64,000 nt of DNA from contig CALVST010000005.1 of NCBI GenBank assembly GCA_944359365.1, positions 1-64,000 of the forward strand, given 5' to 3'. Below, piece by piece: positions 1-8,000 of the stretch. Position 1 is the stretch's first letter, and each line of letters begins with the position of its first letter. Origin of the DNA: an uncultured Clostridia bacterium (GTDB lineage: Bacteria; Bacillota; Clostridia; Christensenellales; Borkfalkiaceae). The notes beneath the pieces were generated by a model, which was not told the DNA's origin, searched no databases, and was given only the letters and a program-made list of their open reading frames with translations. Made by a program: the position numbers and the translations under genes.

Positions 1-55
1 TGCCGTGATACAGCTGCCAATATGTCTTATCAGTTGTCTTACAAAATTCATACAT
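1..55 (-). CDS. start of an unidentified gene, cut by the window edge
   Basis: A GGAGG ribosome site (complement of 61-65) sits just ahead of two possible minus-strand starts, ATG at 55-53 (frame MYEFCKTTDKTYWQLYHG) and ATG at 51-49. Both frames stay open to the window edge. The first reads more like protein, but the second has the better ribosome-site spacing (8 bases). Only about 17 codons are visible, so no function can be assigned. Confidence 0.35.
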   Translation of the reverse strand, partial: MYEFCKTTDKTYWQLYHG

Positions 56-436
56 TAAACCTCCGCATAAAGTCTTTTATATTATAACATATTATCTTTA
101 AACGTGTCAAGATGTGACTCAAAATTAGCTCATTTTGCTTCCGTTCTGCGTCATAAACTTAAAAAATAGCGAAAAGCGTATGGGTTTGACCGACTCATAC
201 GCTTATTTTCTGCCCGTTCATTATCTCTATCAGATAGTGTCCATAAATTTATGTCACAACGGTAGGGAAGAATGCGAAAGCGATACAAGAATATGTAGCA
301 AACCAGTTGAAGACGGACAAGGAAACCTATCTTCGATCAATGCACTCGCCCGTTTGCTGCAATTGGACTGTATCACGCGCATACATGCTATGATCGCAAA
401 AAACAATACCGTCATAATTTCTGCATGAGCATTCGA
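56..436. other. gene-poor AT-rich stretch with a hairpin and a possible gene relic
   Basis: No convincing gene is present. It holds the upstream region of the gene leaving the window, a strong hairpin at 174-204, and at 247-366 on the + strand a short open frame containing VTTVGKNAKAIQEYVANQLK that looks protein-like but has no start codon or ribosome site and soon runs into a stop. It could be the remnant of a small antitoxin-like gene. This is a guess from the look of the peptide. Confidence 0.2.
174..204 (-). terminator. hairpin, probable terminator of the oxidoreductase gene
   Basis: A 12-bp stem (174-185 with 193-204, one G-U pair) has a 7-base loop. Read on the minus strand, an interrupted T-rich stretch ending in six Ts follows it. 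It lies about 230 bases past the stop of the Gfo/Idh-type gene. On the + strand it is followed by ATTTTC, so it may work in both directions. Confidence 0.45.
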
Positions 437-1660
437 TTACCGGGTTTTACCCGGAAGAGGAAAAACGTCCGCATTTTCCCGCATCAGCCATTTGCCGTTG
501 GTGAAATCGGGTATCGCAACGGGAGCGCCGCCGATATCTATCGACTGTTCGGAAAGGCAGCTCACCGACATCCAGCTCGCGGCGTCGTACACGTCGAGCG
601 GCATCTCTTCGCCGCGGAGCGCTTTGCCGACAAACGAACGGAGCATGACCGCGTCCATGCCGCCGTGCCCGCTCTTTATCTCATTTTCGGTTATACGCAG
701 CCACTCGTCGGGCAGATATTCCTTTTCGTAGCGCGCCGCAGTTCCGTAAAATTCGGATATCGTCTTCTCTTCCGAGCAATCTTTCTCCTCTATCACCGCT
801 CCGATCGTCTGCATATATAACCCCTTCGTTCCCCGCACCGTAAATTCGCGGTCGTATACCCGGGGGAGCGTGGTGTCGAGGCGAAGAGTGATCGTACTGC
901 CGTCGGCACAGCGGATGATCGTATTCACGATATCAGCCTGCATGAACCGCCCGTATTTATACAGTCTTTCGTCCTCTTTATCGCGTATGTATTGCGCCAT
1001 CCCTGCCGCGCGCGAGGCGACGGATACAAGCGAAAGCATCCTGTTTCCACGGTTTACGCCGAGGATTTTGGCAATGGGACCGAGTTCGTGCGTCGGATAG
1101 TTTTCGCAATTGCGCATAAGGTAGTTGCGAAGGCGATAATGTTTGTTGATTTCGCCGTATGCCACTTCTTCTCGCAGGTCATGCCCATAACAGCCATGGC
1201 AATGCACGATATCGCCAAACACACCCGCGCGGACGAGTGAAGTCGCAAGCAATTCGTCCTTATTGTAGCAGCAATTCTCCATGAAAAAGAAGGGCGTCTT
1301 CGTCTTTTCGTAAGTGCGCACCAAACGCCAACAGTCATCAAGACTATACGCCCCGCCCACTTCGAGCGCGGTTATTTTACCTTCTTCCATCGCACGCACC
1401 GCAAGGTCGACGTGCGCTTCCCACGATGCGCAGATCAGCACGGCATCGATGTCGCTGTGCGTGACCATATTTTCATACCGATCGGTAACGAAAGGCTCCT
1501 TTCCGTATTTCTCTTTGACGGCGGCAGCAAAGCGGTCGCGACGGAAATCATACAGGTCGCACCCCGCACGCACATCCACCTCCGGCATCGAAAGCAGTAT
1601 ATTCGAAAGAACGAAGCCTCTGCAGCCTAAACCGCACACACCCACTCTGAGCTTGTCCAT
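437..1660 (-). CDS. Gfo/Idh/MocA-family NAD(P)-dependent oxidoreductase
   Basis: This 407-residue protein opens with a Rossmann nucleotide-binding loop (VGVCGLGCRGF, residues about 5-15), followed by the usual substrate-binding second half of sugar or inositol dehydrogenases. The start at 1660 was chosen because an AGGAGGTGC ribosome site lies at 1664-1672; a longer frame upstream has no such site. The gene is divergent from an AraC-type regulator with sugar-regulator architecture, and both have clean promoters in the shared gap, so the regulator probably controls it. The family oxidises or reduces sugars, inositols and related polyols in the cytoplasm. The substrate cannot be read from sequence. 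No transporter gene accompanies it in the window. Confidence 0.85.
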   Translation of the reverse strand: MDKLRVGVCGLGCRGFVLSNILLSMPEVDVRAGCDLYDFRRDRFAAAVKEKYGKEPFVTDRYENMVTHSDIDAVLICASWEAHVDLAVRAMEEGKITALEVGGAYSLDDCWRLVRTYEKTKTPFFFMENCCYNKDELLATSLVRAGVFGDIVHCHGCYGHDLREEVAYGEINKHYRLRNYLMRNCENYPTHELGPIAKILGVNRGNRMLSLVSVASRAAGMAQYIRDKEDERLYKYGRFMQADIVNTIIRCADGSTITLRLDTTLPRVYDREFTVRGTKGLYMQTIGAVIEEKDCSEEKTISEFYGTAARYEKEYLPDEWLRITENEIKSGHGGMDAVMLRSFVGKALRGEEMPLDVYDAASWMSVSCLSEQSIDIGGAPVAIPDFTNGKWLMRENADVFPLPGKTR

Positions 1661-1688
1661 AAAGCACCTCCTATGTTTATCGGAAATT

Positions 1689-1717
1689 ATTATAGCCCCG
1701 CGCTCATATTTTTGCAA
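1689..1717 (-). promoter_or_regulatory. sigma-A promoter of the oxidoreductase gene
   Basis: On the minus strand TTGCAA (1712-1717) and TATAAT (1689-1694) are 17 bases apart, 29 bases upstream of the start codon. A small inverted repeat, GTGT-A7-ACAC, lies just upstream and could be a regulator site. Confidence 0.7.
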
Positions 1718-1769
1718 TGGTCAAAATGACGCTGTGATAGTGTTTTTTTACACTTGCCCGTTTTTCGCC

Positions 1770-1798
1770 TTGATATTTTTCAGTCCTTTTGTTATAAT
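1770..1798 (+). promoter_or_regulatory. sigma-A promoter of the AraC-type regulator
   Basis: TTGATA (1770-1775) and TATAAT (1793-1798) are 17 bases apart. The -10 box overlaps an in-frame ATG at 1797, so that ATG cannot be the translation start of this transcript. This favours the TTG start at 1857. Confidence 0.7.
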
Positions 1799-1856
1799 GA
1801 AAACGATCTTGCGCGGCGGACATACAAAGGACCGCTGCGATATCGGGGGCACACGA

Positions 1857-2732
1857 TTGAAAAAACTGCTCTTACCCATAAACGTCAATTGGGTGCGGAC
1901 AAATTCCGTTCCCGACGAGCGATTCCATATCATCGACGTCGGTTTTAACGACTTTAATACCTTAAAGGGCTATTTTCAGCATTACCGCACCACGCATTCA
2001 ACCCTTCACTTCGTATTGGACGGGAAAGGCTTTCTCGAATTAGGAGGCAAACGCTACGACCTCGGCGCGGGCGATTGTTTCTATATACCCTGCAATGAAG
2101 ATAAATGTTACGCCCCGAACGAGAACGAACCGTGGAAATATGTTTTTTTTACGATGGAAGGGAGTGCGGTCGACGGATTTTTTAATTCGCTCGGCTTTGA
2201 CGAACAGCACCCCGTGCGCCATATCGAGCAAAATGCGCAGGATATAGCGGACAGTTTCGGAGAACTGATCCAAGCGCTGTACGACACCAACGACGCGGCA
2301 AACCTTTTCATGATGTCTGCCCTGTATAAGATCGCGGCACATATAAATCGGGAAACGCAAGACGCTGCCCCGCGCGACGCAAACGCGAAACATTTGCTCG
2401 CCGCCCAGATCAAAAGGTGTATCGATGCGAATTACTTCGATCCGAACTTCAACGTAAACACCATATGCCAGATGCTTTTTTACAGCCATTCGTATTTGTT
2501 TCAGGTTTTTTATTCGGTCAACAAACTTTCCTTAAAAGAATATTTGATGCAAATGCGCCTGCAAAAAGCGGCTCAGCTTTTAACACAAACCGCCCTGCCC
2601 GTCAAATCGATAGCGGAATCGGTCGGATATCTCGACTGCGTACAATTTTCAAAGATCTTTACAAAAAAATACGGCATACAGCCGACTGCATACCGTAAGA
2701 AAAACAATGCACCTTCGTACAAAACAACTTGA
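1857..2732 (+). CDS. AraC-family transcriptional regulator
   Basis: A 291-residue regulator with an N-terminal cupin-like sensor domain (residues about 10-110; LGAGDCFYIPC marks the effector pocket region) and a C-terminal pair of helix-turn-helix motifs (residues about 190-285, ending KYGIQPTAYRKK, the usual AraC signature). Such proteins bind a sugar-like ligand and activate or repress a neighbouring operon. The start is a TTG at 1857 preceded by GGGGG at 1845-1849; an in-frame ATG at 1797 lies within the promoter -10 box and is unlikely to be transcribed. It is divergent from the Gfo/Idh-type oxidoreductase, its likely target. The length matches the family. Confidence 0.85.
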   Translation: MKKLLLPINVNWVRTNSVPDERFHIIDVGFNDFNTLKGYFQHYRTTHSTLHFVLDGKGFLELGGKRYDLGAGDCFYIPCNEDKCYAPNENEPWKYVFFTMEGSAVDGFFNSLGFDEQHPVRHIEQNAQDIADSFGELIQALYDTNDAANLFMMSALYKIAAHINRETQDAAPRDANAKHLLAAQIKRCIDANYFDPNFNVNTICQMLFYSHSYLFQVFYSVNKLSLKEYLMQMRLQKAAQLLTQTALPVKSIAESVGYLDCVQFSKIFTKKYGIQPTAYRKKNNAPSYKTT

Positions 2733-2733
2733 T

Positions 2734-3267
2734 TCAAAGCGCCGTCCCCTTTTTCGGGACAAAAAGACCGCTCATATCCGCGCCCTCCGTTTTCAGGAGG
2801 GCGCTTTTTTTATCGATACCGCCCGCGTACCCCGTGAGGCTCCCGTCCGACGCAACGACGCGATGACAGGGTATGATGATCGATATGCGGTTGTGCCCGA
2901 CCGCCCCGCCGACAGCCTGCGCGGATACCCTTTTGCCCGTTTCGCTTTCCAGCCGCTTTGCGATCTGCCCGTATGTAACGGTCTGCCCGTAAGGTATCGC
3001 AAGCAATATTTCCCAAATCCTTCTGCGGAAATCTGAACAGCCGCGCAGTGAAAGCGGCGGCGTGAATGCGGGCTCCTTGCCCGAAAAGTAAACATCCAGC
3101 CATTCGCGCGCCTCGGCGAAGACGGGCAGTTCTTTTTCCGTATGCTCTTTGGCAAGTCCTGCGGCAAAATATTTCTGCCCGTCGAACCACAAACCCGTCA
3201 ACGCGGCTCCGTCGCTTGCAAGCGTAATGCCGCCGAGCGGCGAATGATACTTACAGATGTACCGCAT
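2734..3267 (-). CDS. ogt: methylated-DNA--protein-cysteine methyltransferase
   Basis: This 177-residue protein repairs O6-alkylguanine by moving the alkyl group to its own cysteine. The active site IPCHRVV and the downstream GYAGGIDKK turn are both present, and the helix-turn-helix RRRIWEILLAIPYGQTVTYG precedes them. The start at 3267 gives the domain without a spurious N-terminal extension, which would run into the upstream membrane-protein gene; the gap between the two is 8 bases, suggesting translational coupling. The C-terminus runs about 15 residues beyond the usual end of the domain, where the opposing gene's terminator is embedded. It is a suicide protein of the cytoplasm and is not tied functionally to its neighbours. 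Confidence 0.9.
   Translation of the reverse strand: MRYICKYHSPLGGITLASDGAALTGLWFDGQKYFAAGLAKEHTEKELPVFAEAREWLDVYFSGKEPAFTPPLSLRGCSDFRRRIWEILLAIPYGQTVTYGQIAKRLESETGKRVSAQAVGGAVGHNRISIIIPCHRVVASDGSLTGYAGGIDKKSALLKTEGADMSGLFVPKKGTAL
2780..2811 (+). terminator. terminator of the AraC gene, inside the end of ogt
   Basis: A 9-bp GC-rich stem (GCGCCCTCC 2780-2788 with GGAGGGCGC 2796-2804) is followed by seven Ts. It lies within the last codons of the convergent methyltransferase gene, so the same bases serve as terminator on one strand and coding sequence on the other. Confidence 0.75.
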
Positions 3268-3275
3268 TCCGTAAA

Positions 3276-3710
3276 TTACCCCGCTATTACTAATATGATT
3301 ATGACCGATGCGCTGAGCGTGGCGAAAACAGCCGTAAGGCTGACTGCCAACGCAGCCTTGCCGATACCCAGCGCATTCAGCTTGCGTTGATAGACCGCAT
3401 AAGAGAGGGAACGGAGCACAAGCGAGCAGTAAAGAATTACGGCTATGCCGAAAAAGGCAATTATCCCGATCAAAGAAAGTACGGGAAACCTCGGCTCGCC
3501 GTCTCCTGCGCGCACGCTGAGAAAATTGTCGGTACAGAGAGAACCAAAAACGACAAAAGCGACGGTAAGCACGGTCCCTAGACATGCGGACACGATACTC
3601 ATCACGCCAAGCCGTTTGCTCTCTTGTGCGTTCTGCACGGAAAGCGCCATGTATTGCTCCCTCGCCCCGAACAACCTCTTGAAAAACAATCCGAAAAATC
3701 CGCTCACCAT
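3276..3710 (-). CDS. small membrane protein of unknown function
   Basis: A 144-residue protein with a positively charged amphipathic start (FFKRLFGAREQ) and three predicted membrane segments at residues about 37-60, 74-97 and 118-143. No catalytic motif or known family could be recognised. It lies directly ahead of ogt and shares its transcript, and it has its own good promoter upstream. The arrangement of a cytoplasmic head and three helices resembles small DUF4190-like envelope proteins, but this is only a resemblance. Confidence 0.7.
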   Translation of the reverse strand: MVSGFFGLFFKRLFGAREQYMALSVQNAQESKRLGVMSIVSACLGTVLTVAFVVFGSLCTDNFLSVRAGDGEPRFPVLSLIGIIAFFGIAVILYCSLVLRSLSYAVYQRKLNALGIGKAALAVSLTAVFATLSASVIIILVIAG

Positions 3711-3742
3711 ATTTTATACCCTTTAGGAATATTTATATATTC

Positions 3743-3771
3743 ATTATATCATAAAATTTCAGCACTTTCAA
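3743..3771 (-). promoter_or_regulatory. sigma-A promoter for the membrane protein-ogt unit
   Basis: TTGAAA (complement of 3766-3771) and TATAAT (complement of 3743-3748) are spaced by 17 bases, 32 bases upstream of the start codon. Confidence 0.7.
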
Positions 3772-3778
3772 TAAGAGC

Positions 3779-3812
3779 AAAAAAAGCTCGCCCCGGCAAA
3801 ACATAGGCGAGC
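3779..3812 (-). terminator. terminator of the alpha/beta hydrolase gene
   Basis: A 7-bp stem (GCTCGCC 3786-3792 with GGCGAGC 3806-3812) is followed on the minus strand by seven Ts, just after the hydrolase stop codon. Confidence 0.75.
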
Positions 3813-3821
3813 GCTTTTATC

Positions 3822-4883
3822 TTATAAATTTTCTTCGATAAAGCCGACGATACTTTCCATGACTTCGCCGTCTTCTTCCGTTATCGCGGGGTAGTCGACC
3901 TCTTTATACATGGCTGCGGCACGAGCCTTGTCCTTCTTTGCGGTCTTTGCAATGGCGCCGAAAACTGCATGCATTTTGTTTTCTGCATTCTCCGTAAGGT
4001 ACACGTTGTGCCCCTTATTTTCAAACAGGCGCACTTTTACAGACGGTTCGCCGCGCATAGCTTTTGCCATCTTTTTGCCGTTCCAACGAAAGCGAACGAT
4101 TGTATCCTTTTTCCCGTACAACAGGTATACGGGGCGGTTTATACCCTTCAAGGAACGGTCCGAACGGAAATTCGCCGCCTTTCCGAACACGGCGCGGCTT
4201 TTACAGCGTATCGCAAAAGACATGAGCCATCGAAGCGGCGCAAACCTGCCGAAAACGTTCTGCGCGAGCACGTCTGCCCCGCACACGAACCCGCACATCG
4301 CCACGGCGCAGCGGACATTCTTTGCCAACGGAAACGCGTTCATAACCGAAAAGGCGCCCCACGAATGTCCGACGAGGGCGATTTTCAATCCATTCAGCCT
4401 TTCGTCATTCTCCGCAAACGACATGGCCGCCAACAAATCCAAAACGCCCCTGTCGAAACCGAGCAGGGAATTTCCCCCGCTCGACATACAGCCGGTATTG
4501 TCAAAAGCGAGAACGGCAAAACCCGCCCGCGCGAGCGCGGCGATCTCCGTCGTATAGGAAGTGTGCCCTGCGCCGAATCCGTGCGAAAAAACGACCAGCC
4601 CTTTCGGCGCACCCGCACGGTCTGCCGTCTCCCTTGCAACCGAAAGGCGTGCGCCGTATGTGTAAATATAGCCGTGCAGTTCGGTTCCGCCCGACATAAA
4701 AGAGATCGGTACCGTGAAAAGACCGGGAAAGTCGTCCGCGGAAAAATATTTTAAATTCGGGTTTCCGTTATATCGCCTGCCGTAAATTTTATGTACCGCC
4801 AAATGCCCGGCCACCACACCGGAAACGACAAACAACAGCACTGCAAAGCCAAGCGCAATAAGCACCCAAATCCACCACGTCAT
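3822..4883 (-). CDS. membrane-anchored alpha/beta hydrolase
   Basis: A 353-residue protein with an N-terminal membrane helix (residues about 4-27) and an alpha/beta hydrolase fold. The nucleophile elbow GHSWGAFS, the acid in YGKKDTIV and the late histidine in ENKGHNVYL give a complete Ser-Asp-His triad; an oxyanion-type HGFG motif (SHGFGAGH) lies near residue 100. The family includes esterases, lipases and BAAT-like hydrolases; the substrate is unknown. It forms a single-gene unit with its own promoter (4914-4942) and terminator. Since the catalytic domain follows a single N-terminal anchor, orientation is ambiguous from sequence. Confidence 0.8.
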   Translation of the reverse strand: MTWWIWVLIALGFAVLLFVVSGVVAGHLAVHKIYGRRYNGNPNLKYFSADDFPGLFTVPISFMSGGTELHGYIYTYGARLSVARETADRAGAPKGLVVFSHGFGAGHTSYTTEIAALARAGFAVLAFDNTGCMSSGGNSLLGFDRGVLDLLAAMSFAENDERLNGLKIALVGHSWGAFSVMNAFPLAKNVRCAVAMCGFVCGADVLAQNVFGRFAPLRWLMSFAIRCKSRAVFGKAANFRSDRSLKGINRPVYLLYGKKDTIVRFRWNGKKMAKAMRGEPSVKVRLFENKGHNVYLTENAENKMHAVFGAIAKTAKKDKARAAAMYKEVDYPAITEEDGEVMESIVGFIEENL

Positions 4884-4913
4884 TCCGTTCCGCTCCTTTG
4901 TTGTTTTCTTAAA

Positions 4914-4942
4914 ATTATATAATGTATGCGAATTTTTGTCAA
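4914..4942 (-). promoter_or_regulatory. sigma-A promoter of the hydrolase gene
   Basis: TTGACA (complement of 4937-4942) and TATAAT (complement of 4914-4919) are spaced 17 bases apart, a near-consensus promoter 30 bases ahead of the start codon. Confidence 0.75.
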
Positions 4943-5041
4943 ATCACCCAACCGTAGGAAAAATAATGTATTTTAGCGAATTATGTCACGCATAGTACTG
5001 TAAAAATACATTAGAATGGCAGTTATGGCAAAATTTTTTTG

Positions 5042-5070
5042 TTGATTTTTTCACAAACTTCCGCTATTAT
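5042..5070 (+). promoter_or_regulatory. sigma-A promoter of the NlpC/P60 gene
   Basis: TTGATT (5042-5047) and TATTAT (5065-5070) are 17 bases apart. A GGAGG ribosome site follows at 5078-5082, ahead of the ATG at 5091. Confidence 0.65.
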
Positions 5071-5090
5071 ATACGGCGGAGGTAAGAGAT

Positions 5091-6044
5091 ATGAAAAAAT
5101 TTATACTGACATTTGCATCTTTATTCCTTGCCGTTGCAATGACGGCATCCGGTTTTTTAGCTTATCTGGCGGCGGCACAGGCACTCAAACACCGCGTGGA
5201 ATCAAGCGATCCTCTGCCCGACGGCGGAGCCGGCGGCTACCCCGATTCGGAACAGCCCGATGCTGTTCTACCGCCCGTATTACCGGGCGATCCGGAAGAA
5301 GAGCTTCCGCCTGCTGACCTGCCCGATGCGCTTCCTCCCGATGAGGAAGAAGACGATAATACGCCCGCAGACGATATAGTCGATGAGGACGAGGAAAAAA
5401 AGCGCGGCAGCCAATACATCCGCGCCAAAACGAGCGGGCTGAACGTAAGAAGCGGTCCGGGGACGAATTACACTCCCCTCGGTTCGCTCGATAAGAACGA
5501 TATGCTCGTCTATAAGGGCAAAACAGACGGATGGTACATCACCGAATTCAGGAGCAAGACGGCTTACGTCAGCGCGAGCAGTTCGTACACCGAACTTTAC
5601 GAAATGGAACACGAAATTGACGAAACGATCGAAAAGATCATCACAGAGGGATATGCACTGCTCGGGCACCCCTATGTTTACGGCGCCGTGCGCTTGCATG
5701 ACGGCAGAGGAAACTTCCTTAAAAGCTTCGACGCTTCGAAGTACGACTGTTCTTCTTTGATGCAGTACATTTACTACTACGGCGCGGGCGTCATTTTAGA
5801 CGTTACGACGCGTACACAGGTCGTTCAGGGCAAACATGTTGCCAAAAAGGACCTAAAACGCGGCGACCTCATGTTTTTCACCAATTCGACTCGCTATAAC
5901 AAGACGGGCGTGGAGCGCATCGGGCATGTCGCGCTGTATCTCGGCGACAATTATATCCTGCATACAGCCACCGATCATGCCGTCATCGAACCGATATCCT
6001 CGCAGCGTTGGAATTATTATATCGAATCGCGCAGGGTAGCCTGA
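5091..6044 (+). CDS. secreted NlpC/P60 endopeptidase with SH3 domain
   Basis: A 317-residue exported peptidoglycan hydrolase. An N-terminal signal or anchor segment (residues 1-30) leads into an acidic, proline-rich spacer (about 40-105), then a bacterial SH3 domain (about 108-165, with LNVRSGPGTNYTPLG), then the NlpC/P60 domain (about 180-317). The catalytic cysteine is in YDCSSLMQY, the histidine in GHVALYLG, and the third polar residue is the histidine in ILHTATD. The family cleaves D-gamma-glutamyl-diaminopimelate links in stem peptides. It is a single-gene unit with its own promoter and a strong terminator. Confidence 0.9.
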   Translation: MKKFILTFASLFLAVAMTASGFLAYLAAAQALKHRVESSDPLPDGGAGGYPDSEQPDAVLPPVLPGDPEEELPPADLPDALPPDEEEDDNTPADDIVDEDEEKKRGSQYIRAKTSGLNVRSGPGTNYTPLGSLDKNDMLVYKGKTDGWYITEFRSKTAYVSASSSYTELYEMEHEIDETIEKIITEGYALLGHPYVYGAVRLHDGRGNFLKSFDASKYDCSSLMQYIYYYGAGVILDVTTRTQVVQGKHVAKKDLKRGDLMFFTNSTRYNKTGVERIGHVALYLGDNYILHTATDHAVIEPISSQRWNYYIESRRVA

Positions 6045-6092
6045 CGGGCGCACGCCGTAAAGCGCCGCGCGCGGACCGACTACAAAAATACT

Positions 6093-6127
6093 GCCCCGCC
6101 CGATGTTTTATCGGGCGGGGCTCTTTC
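6093..6127 (+). terminator. terminator of the NlpC/P60 gene
   Basis: A 12-bp GC-rich perfect stem (6093-6104 with 6110-6121) with a 5-base loop is followed by TCTTTC. Confidence 0.75.
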
Positions 6128-6164
6128 ATGGTTTTTATCAAAAATTTATCTCGCTCGTTATCGG

Positions 6165-6836
6165 TTACAACAACCGAACGCCGTTGATGACGAGCACGAA
6201 TTTTTTACCTAAAAAGTCGGCGGCGCGCCTGCAAAGCTGCATCCTTCCGAAGTAAATTTCAAAGTAGTCCATGACGGGACACTTTTCGGTATCGATGACG
6301 ATATCGAGGACGACTTCGCCCGCCTCTTTATTCACATAGACCAAAGATTTTTCCGCCGCGAGGTTCACGCGGTCGTGGATGTTCAGATTTTCCATGCTCA
6401 CGCGCGTCGTATTGGCGCGCACGCGGCTCTTGTGCACGTCCGCCTTGTCTGCAAGTATGAGCGCGGAAGTGATATCGCTTACGGGCAGCCCCTCGCGCTC
6501 GTCATGATTGCCGATCGCCATCATCACTTCGGCGGCGTCCATATAAGGCATCCCCATGCGCGTGAGTATTTTATACGCCAAGATCGCGCCGCTCTGCGCG
6601 TGATTATAGCGGTTGATGCTGTTGCCTATGTCGTGCAGATACCCCGCAATTTTAGCGAGTTCGACTCTGTGTTCGTCCGCACCCACATCCCGCAGGATAT
6701 CGCCCGCCCATTTGCTGACGATGCCCGAATGCCGGACCGAATGCTCGGTAAAGCCGAGCGCCTCGATCTGGTTTTCCGCCATATACATGATGGCTTTTAC
6801 TTCTTCGTCCTTTTTTACGTCGGATACCGTGATCAA
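6165..6836 (-). CDS. HD-domain phosphohydrolase
   Basis: A 223-residue protein with the metal-binding HD signature: HSVRHSGIVSKWAG supplies the first histidine, AGYLHDIGNS the HD pair, and GNHDE a further histidine. HD proteins hydrolyse phosphoesters of nucleotides or cyclic dinucleotides; the substrate is not evident here. It starts only 4 bases after the stop of the PfkB-type kinase and is read from the same transcript. It resembles the HDIG/YqeK-like cytoplasmic subgroup with no membrane segment. The C-terminal 70 residues show no recognised motif. Confidence 0.8.
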   Translation of the reverse strand: MITVSDVKKDEEVKAIMYMAENQIEALGFTEHSVRHSGIVSKWAGDILRDVGADEHRVELAKIAGYLHDIGNSINRYNHAQSGAILAYKILTRMGMPYMDAAEVMMAIGNHDEREGLPVSDITSALILADKADVHKSRVRANTTRVSMENLNIHDRVNLAAEKSLVYVNKEAGEVVLDIVIDTEKCPVMDYFEIYFGRMQLCRRAADFLGKKFVLVINGVRLL

Positions 6837-6840
6837 AATT

Positions 6841-7767
6841 TTATTTGAACTCCTCTACCGTAAGGTTGGCAAAAATCTCGTCGTACTTTTCTTTCGTAAA
6901 CGAGATCTGCCCGAACGTGGTGACGGTCGCCGTTCCCGCGGCAACGCCCGCGCGCAGGATATCGGGAAGATCCGCACCCTGTTCAAGCAATATCGATGCA
7001 GCGGCAAGCATACCGTCGCCAGCGCCCACCGTCGAATTCACCGCCACGTTGATGCTGCGGCAATAATAGTTTTTCGAACCGTCCGTAATGATGGCTCCGC
7101 GCTTTCCGAGAGACAAAAGCACGCGCTTCGCTCCCTTGTCGATAAGCGAACAACACCCCTTTAACAGCTCGTCCCTCGAACGGAATTCCAACCCGAGCGT
7201 ATTCTGCAGTTCGTCTTTGTTCGGCTTAACGAGATCCATCCCCGCCTGCAAAGCGGAAAGAAGGCGCGGCCCGTCGCAGTCGGCTACTTTCAGCTTACCC
7301 TCAGGCACGGCATCGAAAAGGCGGATATAATATTCGCTCTCCACGCCGCGGGGCAAACTGCCGGAGATCACGACCACATCGCTTTGGCGGCTCAGATTGG
7401 ATACAAGTTCTATCAGCTCAGCCTGTTTATTTTCCGCGATCGGCTCACCCACATCGTTCACTTCCGTGAGCATAGATTTATTGTCGATGAATTTATAATT
7501 TTCGCGGACGCGCCCCCTGTTCCAAATAAATACGCTGGGCACTCCTTCCCTGTCGAGCGCCTGTTCAAAGAGGGAACCGTTTTCATTATACATAAAACCG
7601 GTTGCCTGACTTTTGCCGTGCAATCGTGCAACGCCGATGGCGACGTTCAGCGCCTTGCCGGTAAAGCTAAGCGTTTTGTTTTTGACGTGGTTGAGTTTCC
7701 CGATGCTCAGCGCATCCACCTCAATGGTGACGTCGGTACAAGGATTCAGGCAAACAGTAAGGATCAT
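6841..7767 (-). CDS. PfkB-family hexose-phosphate kinase (1-phosphofructokinase/tagatose-6-phosphate kinase type)
   Basis: A 308-residue sugar kinase of the ribokinase superfamily. LNPCTDVTIEVD at the N-terminus is typical of the FruK/LacC subgroup, and the NSTVGAGDGMLA motif near residue 250 carries the catalytic aspartate and anion hole. It phosphorylates fructose-1-phosphate or tagatose-6-phosphate with ATP. No PTS transporter gene lies beside it, so the substrate is left open. Instead, it shares a transcript with an HD hydrolase, which is unusual for fruK. An AAAGGAG ribosome site precedes the ATG and a good promoter lies at 7862-7890. Confidence 0.85.
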   Translation of the reverse strand: MILTVCLNPCTDVTIEVDALSIGKLNHVKNKTLSFTGKALNVAIGVARLHGKSQATGFMYNENGSLFEQALDREGVPSVFIWNRGRVRENYKFIDNKSMLTEVNDVGEPIAENKQAELIELVSNLSRQSDVVVISGSLPRGVESEYYIRLFDAVPEGKLKVADCDGPRLLSALQAGMDLVKPNKDELQNTLGLEFRSRDELLKGCCSLIDKGAKRVLLSLGKRGAIITDGSKNYYCRSINVAVNSTVGAGDGMLAAASILLEQGADLPDILRAGVAAGTATVTTFGQISFTKEKYDEIFANLTVEEFK

Positions 7768-7861
7768 TTTCGTAACTCCTTTTAGTATAGACTAAAAAGT
7801 AATTTTGATTCGCGCGGCATACTTTTTGCGCAAGCGCCGCACCCGACTCTGTCTCTTAAAT

Positions 7862-7890
7862 ATTATATTACACATCGCAGATTATTTCAA
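7862..7890 (-). promoter_or_regulatory. sigma-A promoter of the PfkB-HD unit
   Basis: TTGAAA (complement of 7885-7890) and TATAAT (complement of 7862-7867) are spaced by 17 bases. The leader is about 90 bases and contains a small GC-rich stem. Confidence 0.65.
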
Positions 7891-7954
7891 GACTAATTTG
7901 GAAATTTTTTCACATTTTTTGCGATTTTTTTGAATTTTTTTGCCTGCATAATCG

Positions 7955-7984
7955 TAAAAAAGGCGCCTGCCGAAAGACAGACGC
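7955..7984 (-). terminator. terminator of pfkA
   Basis: A 9-bp stem with two G-U pairs (7963-7971 with 7976-7984) and a 4-base loop is followed on the minus strand by CCTTTTTT. Confidence 0.65.
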
Positions 7985-8000
7985 ATTTTCCGCTCATTCA

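Noticed and set aside
1797..1799. ATG at 1797 as the AraC gene start
   Set aside because: It overlaps the TATAAT box of the only good promoter, so it would not be in the message; the TTG at 1857 gives the normal family length.
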